DNA of 64,000 bases from Epichloe hybrida (Eukaryota; Ascomycota; Sordariomycetes; Hypocreales; Clavicipitaceae). The translations under genes and the position numbers were made by a program. The stretch is taken from positions 558,001-622,000 of the forward strand of contig JAFEKR010000011.1 in assembly GCA_019022495.1 (NCBI GenBank). The letters are read 5' to 3'. A model generated the notes under the pieces. That model searched no databases and was not told the origin of the DNA. It saw only the letters and a list, made by a program, of their open reading frames with translations. This document shows positions 35,901 to 47,280 of this stretch, in pieces. How positions within the stretch are numbered: position 1 is the first letter of the stretch; each line of letters begins with the position of its first letter.

Positions 35901-37472
35901 ATACCTCCTTATATAATAAGGGATAAAGAGAACCTTTCTAGTGTACTTTTAACCCCTCCTAACTTCTCTTAGAAGGCACTAGTTACTATAAAGAACTTAG
36001 AGCTTTAGGTATAAGGTAATAATGCGCTATTTTATAATATTAATAAATTTATAAGCAAGGCAATAGCTAATTATATAGTAACTACTATAAAGACTAGCGA
36101 ATTTACTATAAAAGGTAATAAGGCTATAGAGAATTATAATCCCTATAATAATAGTATTAATATAAATAATATTATTACTAGGAAATATTAAAGAAAGGAA
36201 ATAAGGAAAGCTAGGTAAGTATAGTTTTCTTTTACTTTCTTAATAGTATTCTAAGGAACTTAATATAGTTTATATATTAAAGATATGCCCCTAGAACTTA
36301 CATATTATTATTAGGTAATAGCCTTAGTGTATTATAACCACTAGAAGGAAGTAATTATAAAGGAGCTTTTAAAGCTTTAATCCTTAAACTACTAGGAGGA
36401 TATACTAGATAAATTATTTAATCTTAAGGAAATTATTAACCTTAGATAGGTTTTTAAGTATAAAACTAATAAAAAAGGTATTATTATAGAGTTTAAGGCT
36501 TAAATAGTAGTCTAAGGTAACTAATAACTAAAGGATAACCTTAATAACTACACTACTACGCTTACTTTATAATCTCTATATATACTACTTACTATTTGCT
36601 ACGCTAATAATCTTAACACGCTTTAATATAACATTTAGAATACCTTCCTATATATAAAACTTAAAGAACCTATCTTCTATAAGCCACTAGAGGGTATAAA
36701 TACATAAGGTTATCTCTAGAAGATAACTAGAGTATTATATAGGCTATAGGAAGCTCCTTAATAATGGTTTCTATACCTAATGTAATTCCTATTAAATCTA
36801 GGCTTTATCTAAGGAAAGGAAGACCTATATATCTTCATAAAAGGCAGATTTATCTTATTTTTCTACGTAGATAATATTATAGTGCTATTTCTAAACGGAT
36901 TTAAAGCAGAATTTAAAGAGCTATATAAGTAGTTAATAAATAGTCTAGATATTAAAGACTAAGGTAATTTAAAGTGGTTCCTAGGCATTAAAATTATTAG
37001 GAATTATAATACTAAAGAGATATAGTTATTATAGGAATCATACATTTAAAAGATAGCTTAGAAGTTTATCCCTAATATTATTAATAATAATTTAAAGAGC
37101 TTAATTATAATACCTTTAATAACAGCTATAATTATTCTAAATAACAGTTAGGCTACTAATAAAGAGATTAATTACTATAGAGTAGTTATTAGCTCTTTAG
37201 TCTATCTTTACATTATTAGAAGACCTAATGTAGCCTTTATAGCTTTAAAGCTAGCCTCCTTTATAATAAACCCTTTAATAAAGCATATTAAGCTTATAAA
37301 GGCTGCTCTAATATACGCTTAGAATATAAGGAAGCTATATATTTAATACTTAGAAGCAAATAGCTTTAACACGCTCTTCTCTAGCACTAATGCCTCTCTT
37401 AGTAATAACCCTAATACTTAGAAATTAACATAAGGCTATGTCTTTATTATATACAGAGTATTGCACTAAAAC

Positions 37473-37640
37473 GTGTAGTGTAGTGTAGTATTTGTAGTGT
37501 AGTGTAGTAACTACACTACAAACTACATTACACTAGAAACTACACTAACTATAAGGAAAAAAAAACTATAATATATTACATTACAAATTTTTTTTCCTAA
37601 ACTACACTAACTACAAACACTACAAATGTAGTATTAGACT
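37473..37640 (+). repeat. TGTAGTGTAGT minisatellite, left arm
   Basis: Array of TGTAGTGTAGT / ACTACACTAC units switching orientation within the arm, with interspersed A and T runs. The same units fill 39085-39320 in the right arm. Confidence 0.85.
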
Positions 37641-37990
37641 TTTTATTAGTTATTAGTATTATAAGGATTAAAAGAATGCTAGTTATATAAAAGCTTTTAT
37701 TATTACCTATTTTATTTAATTAGTTATAGAATTTATAATATTATATTATTTTAGTAATTTTACTATAACTAAGTAAGGTTATATATAATATTATACTTTT
37801 TTAATAATACTATTTAACTTAATACTTTATTTCCCTAATACAACTTAAAGAAAAACCTTCTTATTATATTATTTACTATTTCTATAAATTATTTTATATT
37901 TCTATAAATTATTATTATTACTTATTTTAAAAAAACTATAAAAAGAACTACTAGTAAACTTAATATAAGTAGCTTATTATATCTTATTAT

Positions 37991-38086
37991 AGCTTATAAT
38001 AGCTTATAATAGCTTATAATACTAATATTACTAGTATTACTAAGATTACTAAGATTACTAAGATTACTAAGATTACTAAGATTACT
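37991..38086 (+). repeat. Short tandem repeats in the middle of the nested element
   Basis: Three units of the 10 bp repeat GCTTATAATA, followed after a short spacer by about six units of the 9 bp repeat ATTACTAAG. Confidence 0.85.
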
Positions 38087-39084
38087 TATAATATTATTAG
38101 TGTTAAAGTTTAATAAATAATAAATAATAAATAAATAACTTAAATATAAATACTAGTAATTACAAGTAAATTACTATAGTAAAAGCTATAGTTTTTAATA
38201 ACTTAGTATTTTAAGGTTTTTAAAAATATTAATATTATAAAAATGTTTTCTCTTTTATATTTTTTTAAAATAATAATAAAAGTAAAATAATAGTAATTAA
38301 GGTTATTAAAGCTTTTATAATAAGTATATATATATTCTTTTTACTAAATAGCTAATTATATAGCTAGTCCTAGTACTTTAATTACGTTTTATAGTCTTAG
38401 TAGCTAGCTTATTTTTCCTAGTAAAAATAAGTTAAACTTATTTTTATTATAGTCCTTAATTAAGCTATATAGCTTAATTAAGGGGTAATTAAAATAATAC
38501 TATTAGTTATCTATTAATAAATTATAAATATTAGTTTATTATATTCTTTCTTTATATATTATTATACTAAGATATATAAAGTTACTATATATAACTTCTT
38601 AAAGCTTTAGAATTATAAAGCTTAAAGTAATATTTAATTAGTTTAAATAGTAAATAAATAGTTTAAGCTTTTTTTAAGTTCTTATTATATTAAGAATAAG
38701 ATTTAAGTACTAAGTATATATTTTATTAACTTCTAGTCATTTATCTAGATTTCTTAATTAATTTTATTCTATTAGTTTAGGGTATCTTTTATTTAAAATA
38801 ATAATAATAGTATTTTAAAATATAAAATAATTAATAGTAATAGTAAATAAAATAATAAGAAGGTTTTTCTTTAAGTTATATTAGTAAAATAAAGTATTAG
38901 GTATAATAGTATTATTAAAAAGTTATAATATTATAAATTACCCTAGTTATAGTAAAATCCTTAAAAAAAGGTAAATTTTATAAATTATATAACTAATTAG
39001 GTAAAATAGGTAATAATAAAAGCTTCTATATAACTAGCCTTCTTTTAATCCTTATAATAACCTTATATAATAAAAAAGCCCACT

Positions 39085-39320
39085 TTTTTTTTTACTAACA
39101 CTACATTTGTAGTTTTTATAGTTAGTGTAGTTAGTAACTACACTAACTACACTACACTACAAGCAAAAAAAAACTATAATACACTACACTACAAAAAAAA
39201 AAAAAACTACACTACACTAACTACAAAAAAAAAAAACTACAATACATTAACTACAAGAAAAAAAAAACTACACTACAAATACAAATTTTTCCTAAAAACT
39301 ACACTAACTACACTACAAAC
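39085..39320 (-). repeat. TGTAGTGTAGT minisatellite, right arm
   Basis: ACTACACTAC-type units separated by poly-A tracts; inverted counterpart of 37473-37640. Confidence 0.85.
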
Positions 39321-39678
39321 AATACTCTGTATATAAGTCCCTTCTCTATTAATTATCTAGTGTAATAATAAGTAAATAATTTACATTATAGAATATAAGG
39401 AAAGAAGGCTTTAAACTAGTCTAAAGCATCTTAATATAAATTAAATGTGAATTTAAGAGCAATATGCCCTAGGTAATATTAAGGTAAATTAGTTAAAGAC
39501 CTCTAAGATACTTACTAATAGCTTTATAAAGCCTTTATTAAGGTAAATATATAAGGAATTCTATTACTAGATTAGCTTATAGGAAATTCCCACTTAATTA
39601 TAATACTAGAAAATTATTATAATCTCTTCCTATACCTATAATCTTTAGCTTTAATAGATATCTTAGCTAAGGGGGGTA

Positions 39679-39909
39679 TATTAGGGAGAGCTCCCTTAAA
39701 GCATAGGTTATATAAGGGCAGCGCGTATTAATAGGGATAAAACGTAAGGTTAGATATTAGTGGATATAATATATTAGAAGTACCTCCTTAGACTAGTTAT
39801 TACTATAGCGCACTATGTACCTTTTAGGTACAAAAGTCAGGTGCTGTCTGCACCTCTGATTGACCAAATTGAACGCTTTCTATTATCCTTTTTCACCCCT
39901 ACCTTGACA
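39679..39909 (+). repeat. Right LTR of the copia element
   Basis: Aligns without gaps to the left LTR over 231 bp. Its 5' part is RIP-mutated (starts TATTAGG instead of TGTTAGG), and its 3' part keeps ancestral bases, ending ACCTTGACA. Followed by target copy ATCTT. Confidence 0.93.
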
Positions 39910-40723
39910 ATCTTCTCTGCAAGACTTACGTCCGTGGTGAGAAGATACATAAGTGGGTTCTCAAGGGAAAGCGGGCGGATGCGCGTTTATTCGTCCCGTA
40001 CGCGTGTTCCGGACCGTCTTGGCACACGGCGAGTTGTGACCCGCGGGGTTGGGTGAAAAGGAGAACAAGCTGAAGGGGCTACGGAATAATATGTCTCACC
40101 CATTCCCTGATTGCTCGCGGGGGGTCGTGGGACATGCATGTTTCGGTACGGTTGTGCAGATCTGCATCGTCAAAGTGTGCTCGAGTGAGAGGAGGCTGCG
40201 TGGCTGCGAAGTCGGAGGAACGATCACGGACAGCCATTTTCGGAAGTCGGAGAACTGAGCGTGGAGGAGGAGGTGAGATTGGCAATGCTGTGATGTATGC
40301 AGATATGCTATAGATGAGCGTGCCATGCGAATTTCCATGCTTGATGTTCGCTCGGCATAGTTTATTTCCTGTCTTTATCCCCCCCTTTATAAAAAAATAA
40401 GAAGATAGGGGAAGGGTAGACACACGTGTAATGGTTCCATCACACACAACTACTTCTGTACACCGTGCAGTCTATCCATACAAGCAAATGGCCGTATATT
40501 CAATTCCAAATCGAAACTCACTGAGCACATCTCCGTAGACCATACATGCCCTCGCAGCATCTGCAGCTCTCTGAAAGGCCGACGTATACCCACGTGAACT
40601 GTATAAAATCTACCTCCTAAATCTATGCCCTTGGACCGGAAAGCCAAAGATAAAACACGGAGATCTTACAAGGACGAACAAGAAAGATGCGCAAACAGAA
40701 AGACTTCTACATGTATTTGTAAT
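39910..40723. other. Intergenic between retrotransposon and R3H-associated gene
   Basis: About 800 bp of normal-GC sequence with no supported gene. RIP stops abruptly at the LTR edge. Expected to hold the 3' UTR of the next gene. Confidence 0.5.
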
Positions 40724-41986
40724 TCAACATAATTCCCACAGCGGCCGAGGAAGATGATTGACAGTGACCCCGTCGGCCTGATGCGCGCGCTTGAGACCGA
40801 CGTAGACGACGCGACAGGGTGTGCTGGCCAGTGTGACGGATCGCGACGCGAGGCCATAGTAGTCGGAGATGGAGTGGGTTAACCAGCGTCTGCAATAACA
40901 AGTCACGTCAACATGTTAACTGGACCAACAGAGGGGCAGAGGAGCAAAGAGGAGGAAAAAAAAAAAAAACATACTTGAATGCTGCGCTCTCCCCATCACC
41001 AAACGAATCGAAAATGACTCCAGAATCGACCGTCTCATGGGAGACTTCCCTCCTGGCCACGCGATACCGCGCAGCCTTCTTCTCCCGCAGCTCACGCATG
41101 GCGCCGTCCCTGCCCACAAAGACGATCTCTTCGTCGTCGGAATCCATGTCGGACTCACCCGAGACTTCGTCTCTGTCGTGCGCAACCGGCTTCTGAGAAC
41201 GCTGGTGCTCGTCCCAGAGGAACTGCCGAACAGGCTCCTCCAGGACACGCACCCAGTCTCGCACAGCGGGAGTGCGCTTGGCCGTCTCTCTCAGATCTCG
41301 CGGCACTTCGCCCGCCCCCAAACCGGTCGCGCTGCCCGTCTTGCGCTGCTGCTTCTTCCGCACAGCCTGTAGCTGGGACGTCTTCTCCTCGACTCGTTGG
41401 CGGACGCCGCGGTCCCAGAACCGGGCGAGCGAGTACGGCACGCGGTGGACTCGATGCGTAGGGTGAACCTCCCAGTCCGAGGGGAGCGGCGGCTGGACAT
41501 TGGGAACACCAACGAGACGGTCTAGATGAGCACGGAAAAGAAAAAAAAAAAAGGACGAGAGCATGTCAGTCAGTGATGGAGTTTTTTGTAGTCATAGTCA
41601 TGGGGAAGGGGGAACTGAGGCGCAGTACCATTTTCCCATCGGCGACGCTGGCGACTGCCTTCGTGACCTCGAAGCAGTGCTTCGCGTCGCTTCATGCTGT
41701 CGCGCCTGGAGGGCGGGCGACGGGGGACGTCATTGTCATCCGTGGACGGCTTGAAGGCGACAGCCCGAGCTTCCTTCTTGGATGGCGTGGCATCGTCGAT
41801 GGGAATCGCCAAAGCTGTGCCAGTGCCGCGAGCGACTGGCGAGACGCTGAGGGATTCAAGGGCCGAGATGGTCCAGGCATCAATGTCGATGGCTGCTGCG
41901 TTGGACACAGGTGTTGATGGCGAGAGTAGTTGATGAGGCATGTTGGAGAACTTCTCGGGTGGAGGAACTGCGCTGTAGTTGGCCAT
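40724..41986 (-). CDS. R3H-associated N-terminal domain protein
   Basis: Three exons (41629-41986, 40975-41521, 40724-40889) give 356 residues. MANYSAVPPPEKF at the start matches the fungal R3H-associated N-terminal domain family, as do RRDSMKRREALL, GSRQRRRWENDRL and QPPLPSDWEVHPTH. So does the later acidic DSDDEEIVFVGRDGAMREL. The C-terminal exon carries RWLTHSISDYYGLASRSVTL and CRVVYVGL, an R3H-like segment thought to bind single-stranded nucleic acid. Cellular role is unknown. The second intron begins with a long run of T after GTATG, a strong polypyrimidine-rich sequence. The start at 41986 is chosen over an earlier non-ATG frame because MANYSAVPPP is where the family begins. Confidence 0.87.
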
Positions 41987-42794
41987 GCGGACAGAGATTG
42001 TCTGAATGCTGATGTCGTTTGAACCAGAGGGCGTTATTGATTCGATTCGATTCGCGACAACCAGCATCTATGATCATTGATCTATGACTCGGACTCGGCG
42101 GTGGATCCAACCAGCCACTCCTCGCCGCTTCGATAGGCCAGATGTGGCCGATGCGGGAACTCGCGCCGCGTTTGCCCCAGAATTACGGATTACTACGGAC
42201 AATTATTACCAGACTACTCCGTACAGAGCGAGCTTATTATTATCCTCACGCAATTTGGTGTTGCCAATGGCCAAGCTGAGAGCCGAGCACAGTCCGTGCC
42301 TTGTCTACTCTTTAACACTCTTTAACATGCCCCACCGTAGTCGCGGTTATTGATTGATTCGATTTCGATGAATGAATCAATCAAGTGATGGCCAACTTCC
42401 CAAGGCAGCAGAATTCATTACTGACGATGGCTTTCAATCCTTGATTCTGTGCATACTAGTTGTATCTTCATCGCAGCAACAAAAAACTTGGCATAATAGG
42501 AACCCCTTTTCGCCGTGTAACATGGACGCGTGTGTGAATTAGCTCGGATCAGAAAGAGGCTTGTATTCCATGCCAAAAGAATGCATCCTACAACTTCGAC
42601 ACTAACTCATTCGAAGCGTTTGGCATGAGTCCCTGAATCTAGAATACAAGTATGCGAGGGAAAAACAAGAAAAGAAAACGAGAGTACGCTTTATAGTTTC
42701 CTGGATACTTCTACTCGCGCACAATTGACAGCAAAACAGCTCGGAATGGCATGAATGGAACGTTCTTGGAAGAAACACCCGGGATCCTTTTCCA
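41987..42794. other. Intergenic: R3H-associated promoter and PQ-loop 3' flank
   Basis: About 800 bp with no gene. Contains a TACTCCGTA copy at 42215-42223 and AT-rich stretches. Confidence 0.5.
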
Positions 42795-44027
42795 TCATCG
42801 ACCCTTGGTCGCACGATAATTCTTCCTCGGATTGCCGATACCTCCCGGACGCAGCAATGGCTGATTTTCACGTGCAATTGCTCTCTCCTCTCGCTCTCGA
42901 ATGTCATCCAAATCTTCCTCGGTCTCAGCGTACCGTTCAGGGTGGCCGGTGAATGGGCCTGGCAGTCCTCGTTCCCAGCCTTCTGAGTAGGTCCTTGGTG
43001 CAGACGGGCGCTGTGGCGTGGCTGAGTTGTCTAATGAGGGGCGCGGCCCAAGAATACCGTGACTTGATGACTGTCGTTCTTCTCGTCGTGCTTGGATCTC
43101 GTAATATACGCCCAAGAAGAGGACGCAGCCCTGCAGCAGGGCTGTCAGGAGATAAATGACCCAAGTGCTCCATCCTTCAGGGCCTAGTCTGGAATATAGA
43201 CTAGCGGCAAACAAGAAGCCGCCAGGGGTCTGTATACACATCATGGGAATGCTGAGACTTCCAACATGCTTCAAACGGTACGTCGTCCAGATCTGTGGAA
43301 AGTACTGCACAGCTGCAAGCGCCGCCGCCATGATGCCCAACAAGTTTGCCCAAGCGGTGAGGTGATTTGGCAAGGCAATGGTAAAGACGCCTGTCAGGAT
43401 AACTATGACCAGCCCGTGGACGACGCAGGCAAGGCCGACGCCAACGGCCGTTTGCCACTTTGGGGATTCTCCGGCCAGTTCTTCAGGAGGCACGTTTGCA
43501 TCGCTGTACCGAAAGAATATGAGGAAGAGCACAAGTCTGACCAGAGCGTTAGCGGACGACCGAAGCTTAGGTTGGCAGATGCGAGCGATGGGCAAGATGG
43601 AAAATATGGTGTACGTACATTAGGGCGAAGCAAACCCACTGCATACCCAGCTGCGCAACACCTAGTAATCCTGCGGCGCACTGAAACGTGTCCAGCTCTT
43701 TACAGCACTCGATGGCTTCTCGAGACTTGGCTACTGTCAGAATATTGGCGAAGCCAGAAGTGGCAGATGTGGTGCCGAGAAGCACAAAGTACGGCGAAAT
43801 ACCCTCTGCGGTACCTCGCGAAATGATGCGATAATGTTGAGGCAGATACGATATCAACAGGCCGACCAATATTAATCTGCGAGGAACTTGGTGTCAGCAG
43901 AATTGCGTTGAGAAGCAATGGCTAAATGCAAGACAGTGATGGCTTACATTGAAATTACCAATTCTAAGTAGTGAGGAGTTCTGAGCGGCTCGCATTCAGC
44001 ATGGCGGAGGGAAGAAGAGATATCCAT
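42795..44027 (-). CDS. PQ-loop repeat membrane protein
   Basis: Three exons (43948-44027, 43619-43876, 42795-43536) give 359 residues. Two PQ motifs are visible: LISYLPQHYRIISRGTAEGI near residue 36 and AAVQYFPQIWTTYRLKHVGS near 190. About seven hydrophobic helices include VVHGLVIVILTGVFTIALP and WSTWVIYLLTALLQGCVLFL, the usual layout of PQ-loop transporters (cystinosin, Ypq/PQLC, SWEET-like). The hydrophilic C-terminal ~90 residues (REERQSSSHG, then DLDDIREREERAIAREN) face the cytosol by analogy. A lysosome/vacuole or Golgi amino-acid or sugar-related transport role is family inference only. The N-terminus before the first helix is short, with no signal peptide. Confidence 0.85.
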
Positions 44028-45173
44028 CTCGAAAGCAAGACTTGACTTGAACTAAGGGATGAGAGACAGGATGACTTGTACAGATGGCGAGGGGGATAGT
44101 CGCCGTATGAGGGTGCCTTGGTTTTACGTGTTGTGACGGAGGGAGTATTTCGTCCGAGGGCCTAGGTCGTGACAGCTGGATGGGCCACAGCCACTGTAAA
44201 AAAAAAAAAACTGCAGATAAATGGGGAGAAAAAAACTTAATATGTGATGGTGTCGATCCCAGCCCTGGGTTGAGAGACAGAAATTGGCGTGTCCAGAGGG
44301 CAAAGCCACGGTGCATTTAACTGGAGCACGAAAGCATAATCTCCCAGTGCGATTGGCAGCAGGAAGCGTCTGGTGTGATGCCTGAGAAGACGTAGCCCAG
44401 GGATGTGGAAGCTGCCCGATGACGACACGGGCGCGGATGGAAGACTGGAGGTTGACAGGATAAGACGACCTTGGAGGGCGAGGGATGGCGGTCGAAGAGT
44501 CCAGTGTTATGGAGAGGGAAGAGAGTTCTGATTGGGGTTGAGGCTGGGGTTGAGGTTGGGACTGAGGTTGGGACTGAGGTTGGGATTGAGGTTGGTGGGG
44601 TCGAGAGTAGCAGTGCATTTAAGTTGAGTGAGGCAAGAGCGCGAAGGGGTGAGGCGGTTATAACCTGTGGATCCACGATCCGGATACCAGATGGAGGTTA
44701 GCACGGCCGAGCCGCCGGCTCTGGGAGAGGCTAATGAGAGGCAGGTCTCTCCGCCTGCTTGCTGCTATTAGTGCTGTCTGTGAGCCTGTGACGCAGCATT
44801 GCGGGCCCCGCCCCTCCCTGCCCCGCTCGCCTGGGGGCGCCAATGACCTCGTCCTGTCTGTCTGGCCTGGTGGCTCCAGTCCAGTCCAGTCAGCCAGTTT
44901 GCCAAGTCCACTCACGAGTCACAGTTGAACCATGCATCCACAATAAACCACTCGTGCATTTCTGTGACCTGTCAACCCTGTTTCGACAACATGGCAACTC
45001 TTTTTCAAACGCCAAGCTTGTTCAACAAACAACTCGTGCATTCCCCTGCAGCACAAGGCGGAACAGTCTGGCCCTGACATCGACGGGCAAAGGAGACAGC
45101 CCCGTTCCAACCAGAGCCATATGCACGACTCACATATTGCCTCTCTTCTTGATTGCTACCTGCAGAATGCAAC
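44028..45173. promoter_or_regulatory. Divergent region PQ-loop / SWT21-like
   Basis: 1.15 kb between outward-facing starts, without a gene. Holds a 12 bp minisatellite at 44534-44596 and an A run at 44197-44208. Confidence 0.45.
44534..44596 (+). repeat. 12 bp G-rich minisatellite
   Basis: Five units of GGGGTTGAGGTT with single-base variants (GGGACTGAGGTT, GGGATTGAGGTT). Purine/G-rich on the plus strand. Confidence 0.92.
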
Positions 45174-46559
45174 ATGGATCATGAACCAGCAAGCGCACCT
45201 GCAACTGCGCAGTCAGACCCCCGTGAGAAGGACAATGGGGATGTGGCTCATCCTCCAAAGATGGAACTACTCACCCAGCACTCCATCACCCAGCTTGGCG
45301 ATGCGGCAAGATCACCAGTCTCCCCAGCTTCCCCCGTCTTTTTTTGCTCGGCACAATGGACAGCCGATGGCACCACCATCCTGACAAGCTCCTCGAATCA
45401 TTGCGTTTCTTCTTTTGTCCTACCATCCGACCTCTTGCAAAATGACAAACCAGGGCGCCCACTGCAACCACAAGCAACCACGAAGCTTCCCGAACCCACG
45501 CAGACTACAGCACTCGCGCCTTTCTTCTCTCTGGCAGAACCCGCGTCACAAACGTTTCTCGTTGGATGCCGGGATCACCCTTTGCATCTGTACCATGCAT
45601 TTCCCGAAAGCCCCAGCCCCAGTCCCGGTGAACCCAGCCCCGGTGGCCCCATCGCTCAGTACAAGCTCATCAGGCATGAAACCGAGCAGTACATCACGCC
45701 ATCATCCTTAGTGTGGCCCTCGCCTGGCACGCACTTCGTCTGTGGCTCAGCAAACCGCATAGACTACTTTGACGTATCAAGACATGGCTCTGACGGACCT
45801 GTCCTCACTGTGCCCACCATCCCTTCCAAACGACACATATCCAAGGGCCATGGCGTGGGCATGAAGGGGACCGTGTCCGCTCTCGCTATATCTCCATCCG
45901 ACTCTAATGGAGGCAGTCTCGTTGCCGCAGGCACAAGAACCCGCTGGATGGGCTTATACGATCTCCATCGCTCAGACGGGGCTGTCGCAAACTGGAAAAT
46001 CTCGCAATCCGACCTCCCCGGACCGACAGGCATGTCCTCGGGACAGGGAATCGTCCAGCTACTCTGGAGCCCGTGTGGCAGATATCTCATCATTAACGAG
46101 CGCCACTCAAATGGTCTACTCATCTACGACATCCGAGGCTCAGGAAGGCTGCTCGGCGTTCTAAACGGCCGACAGTCAAACACGCAACAGAAACTTCTCT
46201 GTGACGTCTTCCAAGGAGATCCTCACAGTGAAGGGGGGTTCGAAGTCTGGGCAGGCGCGCAAGATGGCTCCGTCACCGTATGGGAAAATGTAGGCTTGAC
46301 CGCGGCCGAGATCGAGCCCTCGTGGACCTGGAAACCGCACAGCTCTCCCGTCTGTTCTACAATCCTGCATCCCGGCGGATCCGTTGTGGCAACCTGTTCG
46401 GGGGGGTGGGAGCACTTGGCTATCAATGAACACGACGATGACACGGAAACTACTCCTGAAAATTCAAATCAACCCCAGAATTGCAAGGTTCTGAATGAAT
46501 CAAGCTTGAAGTTATGGTCTCTGCAAAACGGAAACGTCGAATTTGACCAGAACACGTGA
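45174..46559 (+). CDS. WD-repeat protein of the SWT21 / WRAP53 (TCAB1) family
   Basis: Single exon, 461 residues. The first ATG in frame is at 45174 (MDHEPASAPATAQ). WD-type blades are recognisable: FFCSAQWTADGTTILTSSSN, TFLVGCRDHPLHLYHAF, SLVWPSPGTHFVCGSANRID, VSALAISPS, GIVQLLWSPCGRYLIINE and FEVWAGAQDGSVTVWENV. This order, including the HETEQYITPSSL segment, matches the WRAP53/SWT21 group. Metazoan WRAP53 binds CAB-box RNAs and telomerase RNA. Yeast SWT21 has been linked to spliceosome function. Which role applies here is not visible. The C-terminal blade ends SSLKLWSLQNGN. Confidence 0.85.
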   Translation: MDHEPASAPATAQSDPREKDNGDVAHPPKMELLTQHSITQLGDAARSPVSPASPVFFCSAQWTADGTTILTSSSNHCVSSFVLPSDLLQNDKPGRPLQPQATTKLPEPTQTTALAPFFSLAEPASQTFLVGCRDHPLHLYHAFPESPSPSPGEPSPGGPIAQYKLIRHETEQYITPSSLVWPSPGTHFVCGSANRIDYFDVSRHGSDGPVLTVPTIPSKRHISKGHGVGMKGTVSALAISPSDSNGGSLVAAGTRTRWMGLYDLHRSDGAVANWKISQSDLPGPTGMSSGQGIVQLLWSPCGRYLIINERHSNGLLIYDIRGSGRLLGVLNGRQSNTQQKLLCDVFQGDPHSEGGFEVWAGAQDGSVTVWENVGLTAAEIEPSWTWKPHSSPVCSTILHPGGSVVATCSGGWEHLAINEHDDDTETTPENSNQPQNCKVLNESSLKLWSLQNGNVEFDQNT

Positions 46560-47068
46560 ATGATTTGTCGTCTACGATCTACTAAGCGCTATGGCGCGTA
46601 CCTTGGATTTGGGATTTTCTTTTTCCATGAAAACAAGATCATATCTATTCGCATGTCAAAGAGCCATTGACGTGTTCTTGTTGAGCTATTAGTATCGACT
46701 TGGCCTGAAGCATAACTCACTTCGCGCAGAATATGTCTTCATCTTGTTGGCAATGATATGGCATCTGAGCTCACCAAGGATGAAGCGGTTGCTGCCACAC
46801 CAACAGCGCTACCGACGACGAACACAAGGAGGCGAGGAATATGTATTTCTGTTCGTATAATTCTACCGCCTTTTTCGTGTATGCTGCCCAAGCAGTGTAC
46901 ATGAACAACTATCGCAGTCCTCTCGGAAAGGCTCCGTGATGTAGCTATTCTACCGAGCCATATTTCAGTTGCTGTTGGTCCTACCATTACATTAAGCTCT
47001 TCCTTTGTCCCACCTGTACCGATAACACACGGAGCGATGCTCTCACGATGCCGTCCCTGGTAATGATG

Positions 47069-47104
<36 letters not shown>

Positions 47105-47280
47105 CGGGCCTCAATGTTGTGTTTCGGGTCATGCCCAAACCCCATCTCATAACGCCTTTGTCTCTCAACCAATAATGCTTAATTTTCCAACACAATCAGG
47201 CAAGCAAGCCCCGCCAGCAAACCATACTTTGAATGCCAGACTTGCTGATGACCTTGTCCAATAAGGGGTATCCATTGCCT
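46560..47280. other. Intergenic: convergent 3' flanks
   Basis: 720 bp between converging genes, no gene seen. An uninterrupted run of 29 A occupies 47073-47101. Confidence 0.5.

Larger units (their letters stand above)
37449..39334. mobile_element. Nested element with ~0.5 kb terminal inverted repeats
   Basis: A 1.9 kb insertion inside the copia RNase H region. Both ends carry TATACAGAGTATTG (37449-37463, and inverted at 39320-39334). The inverted arms are long: about 37449-37930 and 38791-39334. They share stretches such as ATAAGGATTAAAAGAA, GCTAGTTATATA and CTTTTATTATTACCTATTTT on opposite strands. The outer part of each arm is built from TGTAGTGTAGT-type minisatellite. The ~860 bp middle is RIP-type AT-rich with short tandem repeats and no recognisable transposase. 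This fits a non-autonomous foldback or Mutator-like element. The target duplication cannot be fixed because the junction TATA is palindromic. Confidence 0.75.
32731..39909 (+). mobile_element. Ty1/copia LTR retrotransposon, RIP-inactivated, with nested insertion
   Basis: 7.18 kb element bounded by two 231 bp LTRs and a perfect 5 bp target duplication ATCTT (32726-32730 and 39910-39914). Relic coding is on the plus strand, riddled with RIP stops. A gag-like region lies from about 33170 with a decayed zinc-knuckle area near 33970. A protease DSGA-type motif lies at about 34340-34390. Integrase runs from about 34780, with PxxxNxxAxRS-type sequence at 35230-35270. Reverse transcriptase runs from about 36440, with KxxIVVQGNQQ-type sequence and YVDN (ancestral YVDD) at about 36858. 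RNase H starts before 37445. Integrase before RT identifies copia rather than gypsy. A G-rich polypurine tract (AAGGGGGG) precedes the right LTR. A second element interrupts the RNase H region at 37449-39334. Confidence 0.92.

Noticed and set aside
37450..37640. Regularly repeated TGTAGTGTAGT units, at first resembling a CRISPR-like array
   Set aside because: Units are directly tandem with no unique spacers and recur inverted at the other end of the same element; the organism is a fungus.
32962..39678. Gypsy-type LTR element
   Set aside because: Integrase-like sequence precedes the reverse transcriptase, which is the copia order.
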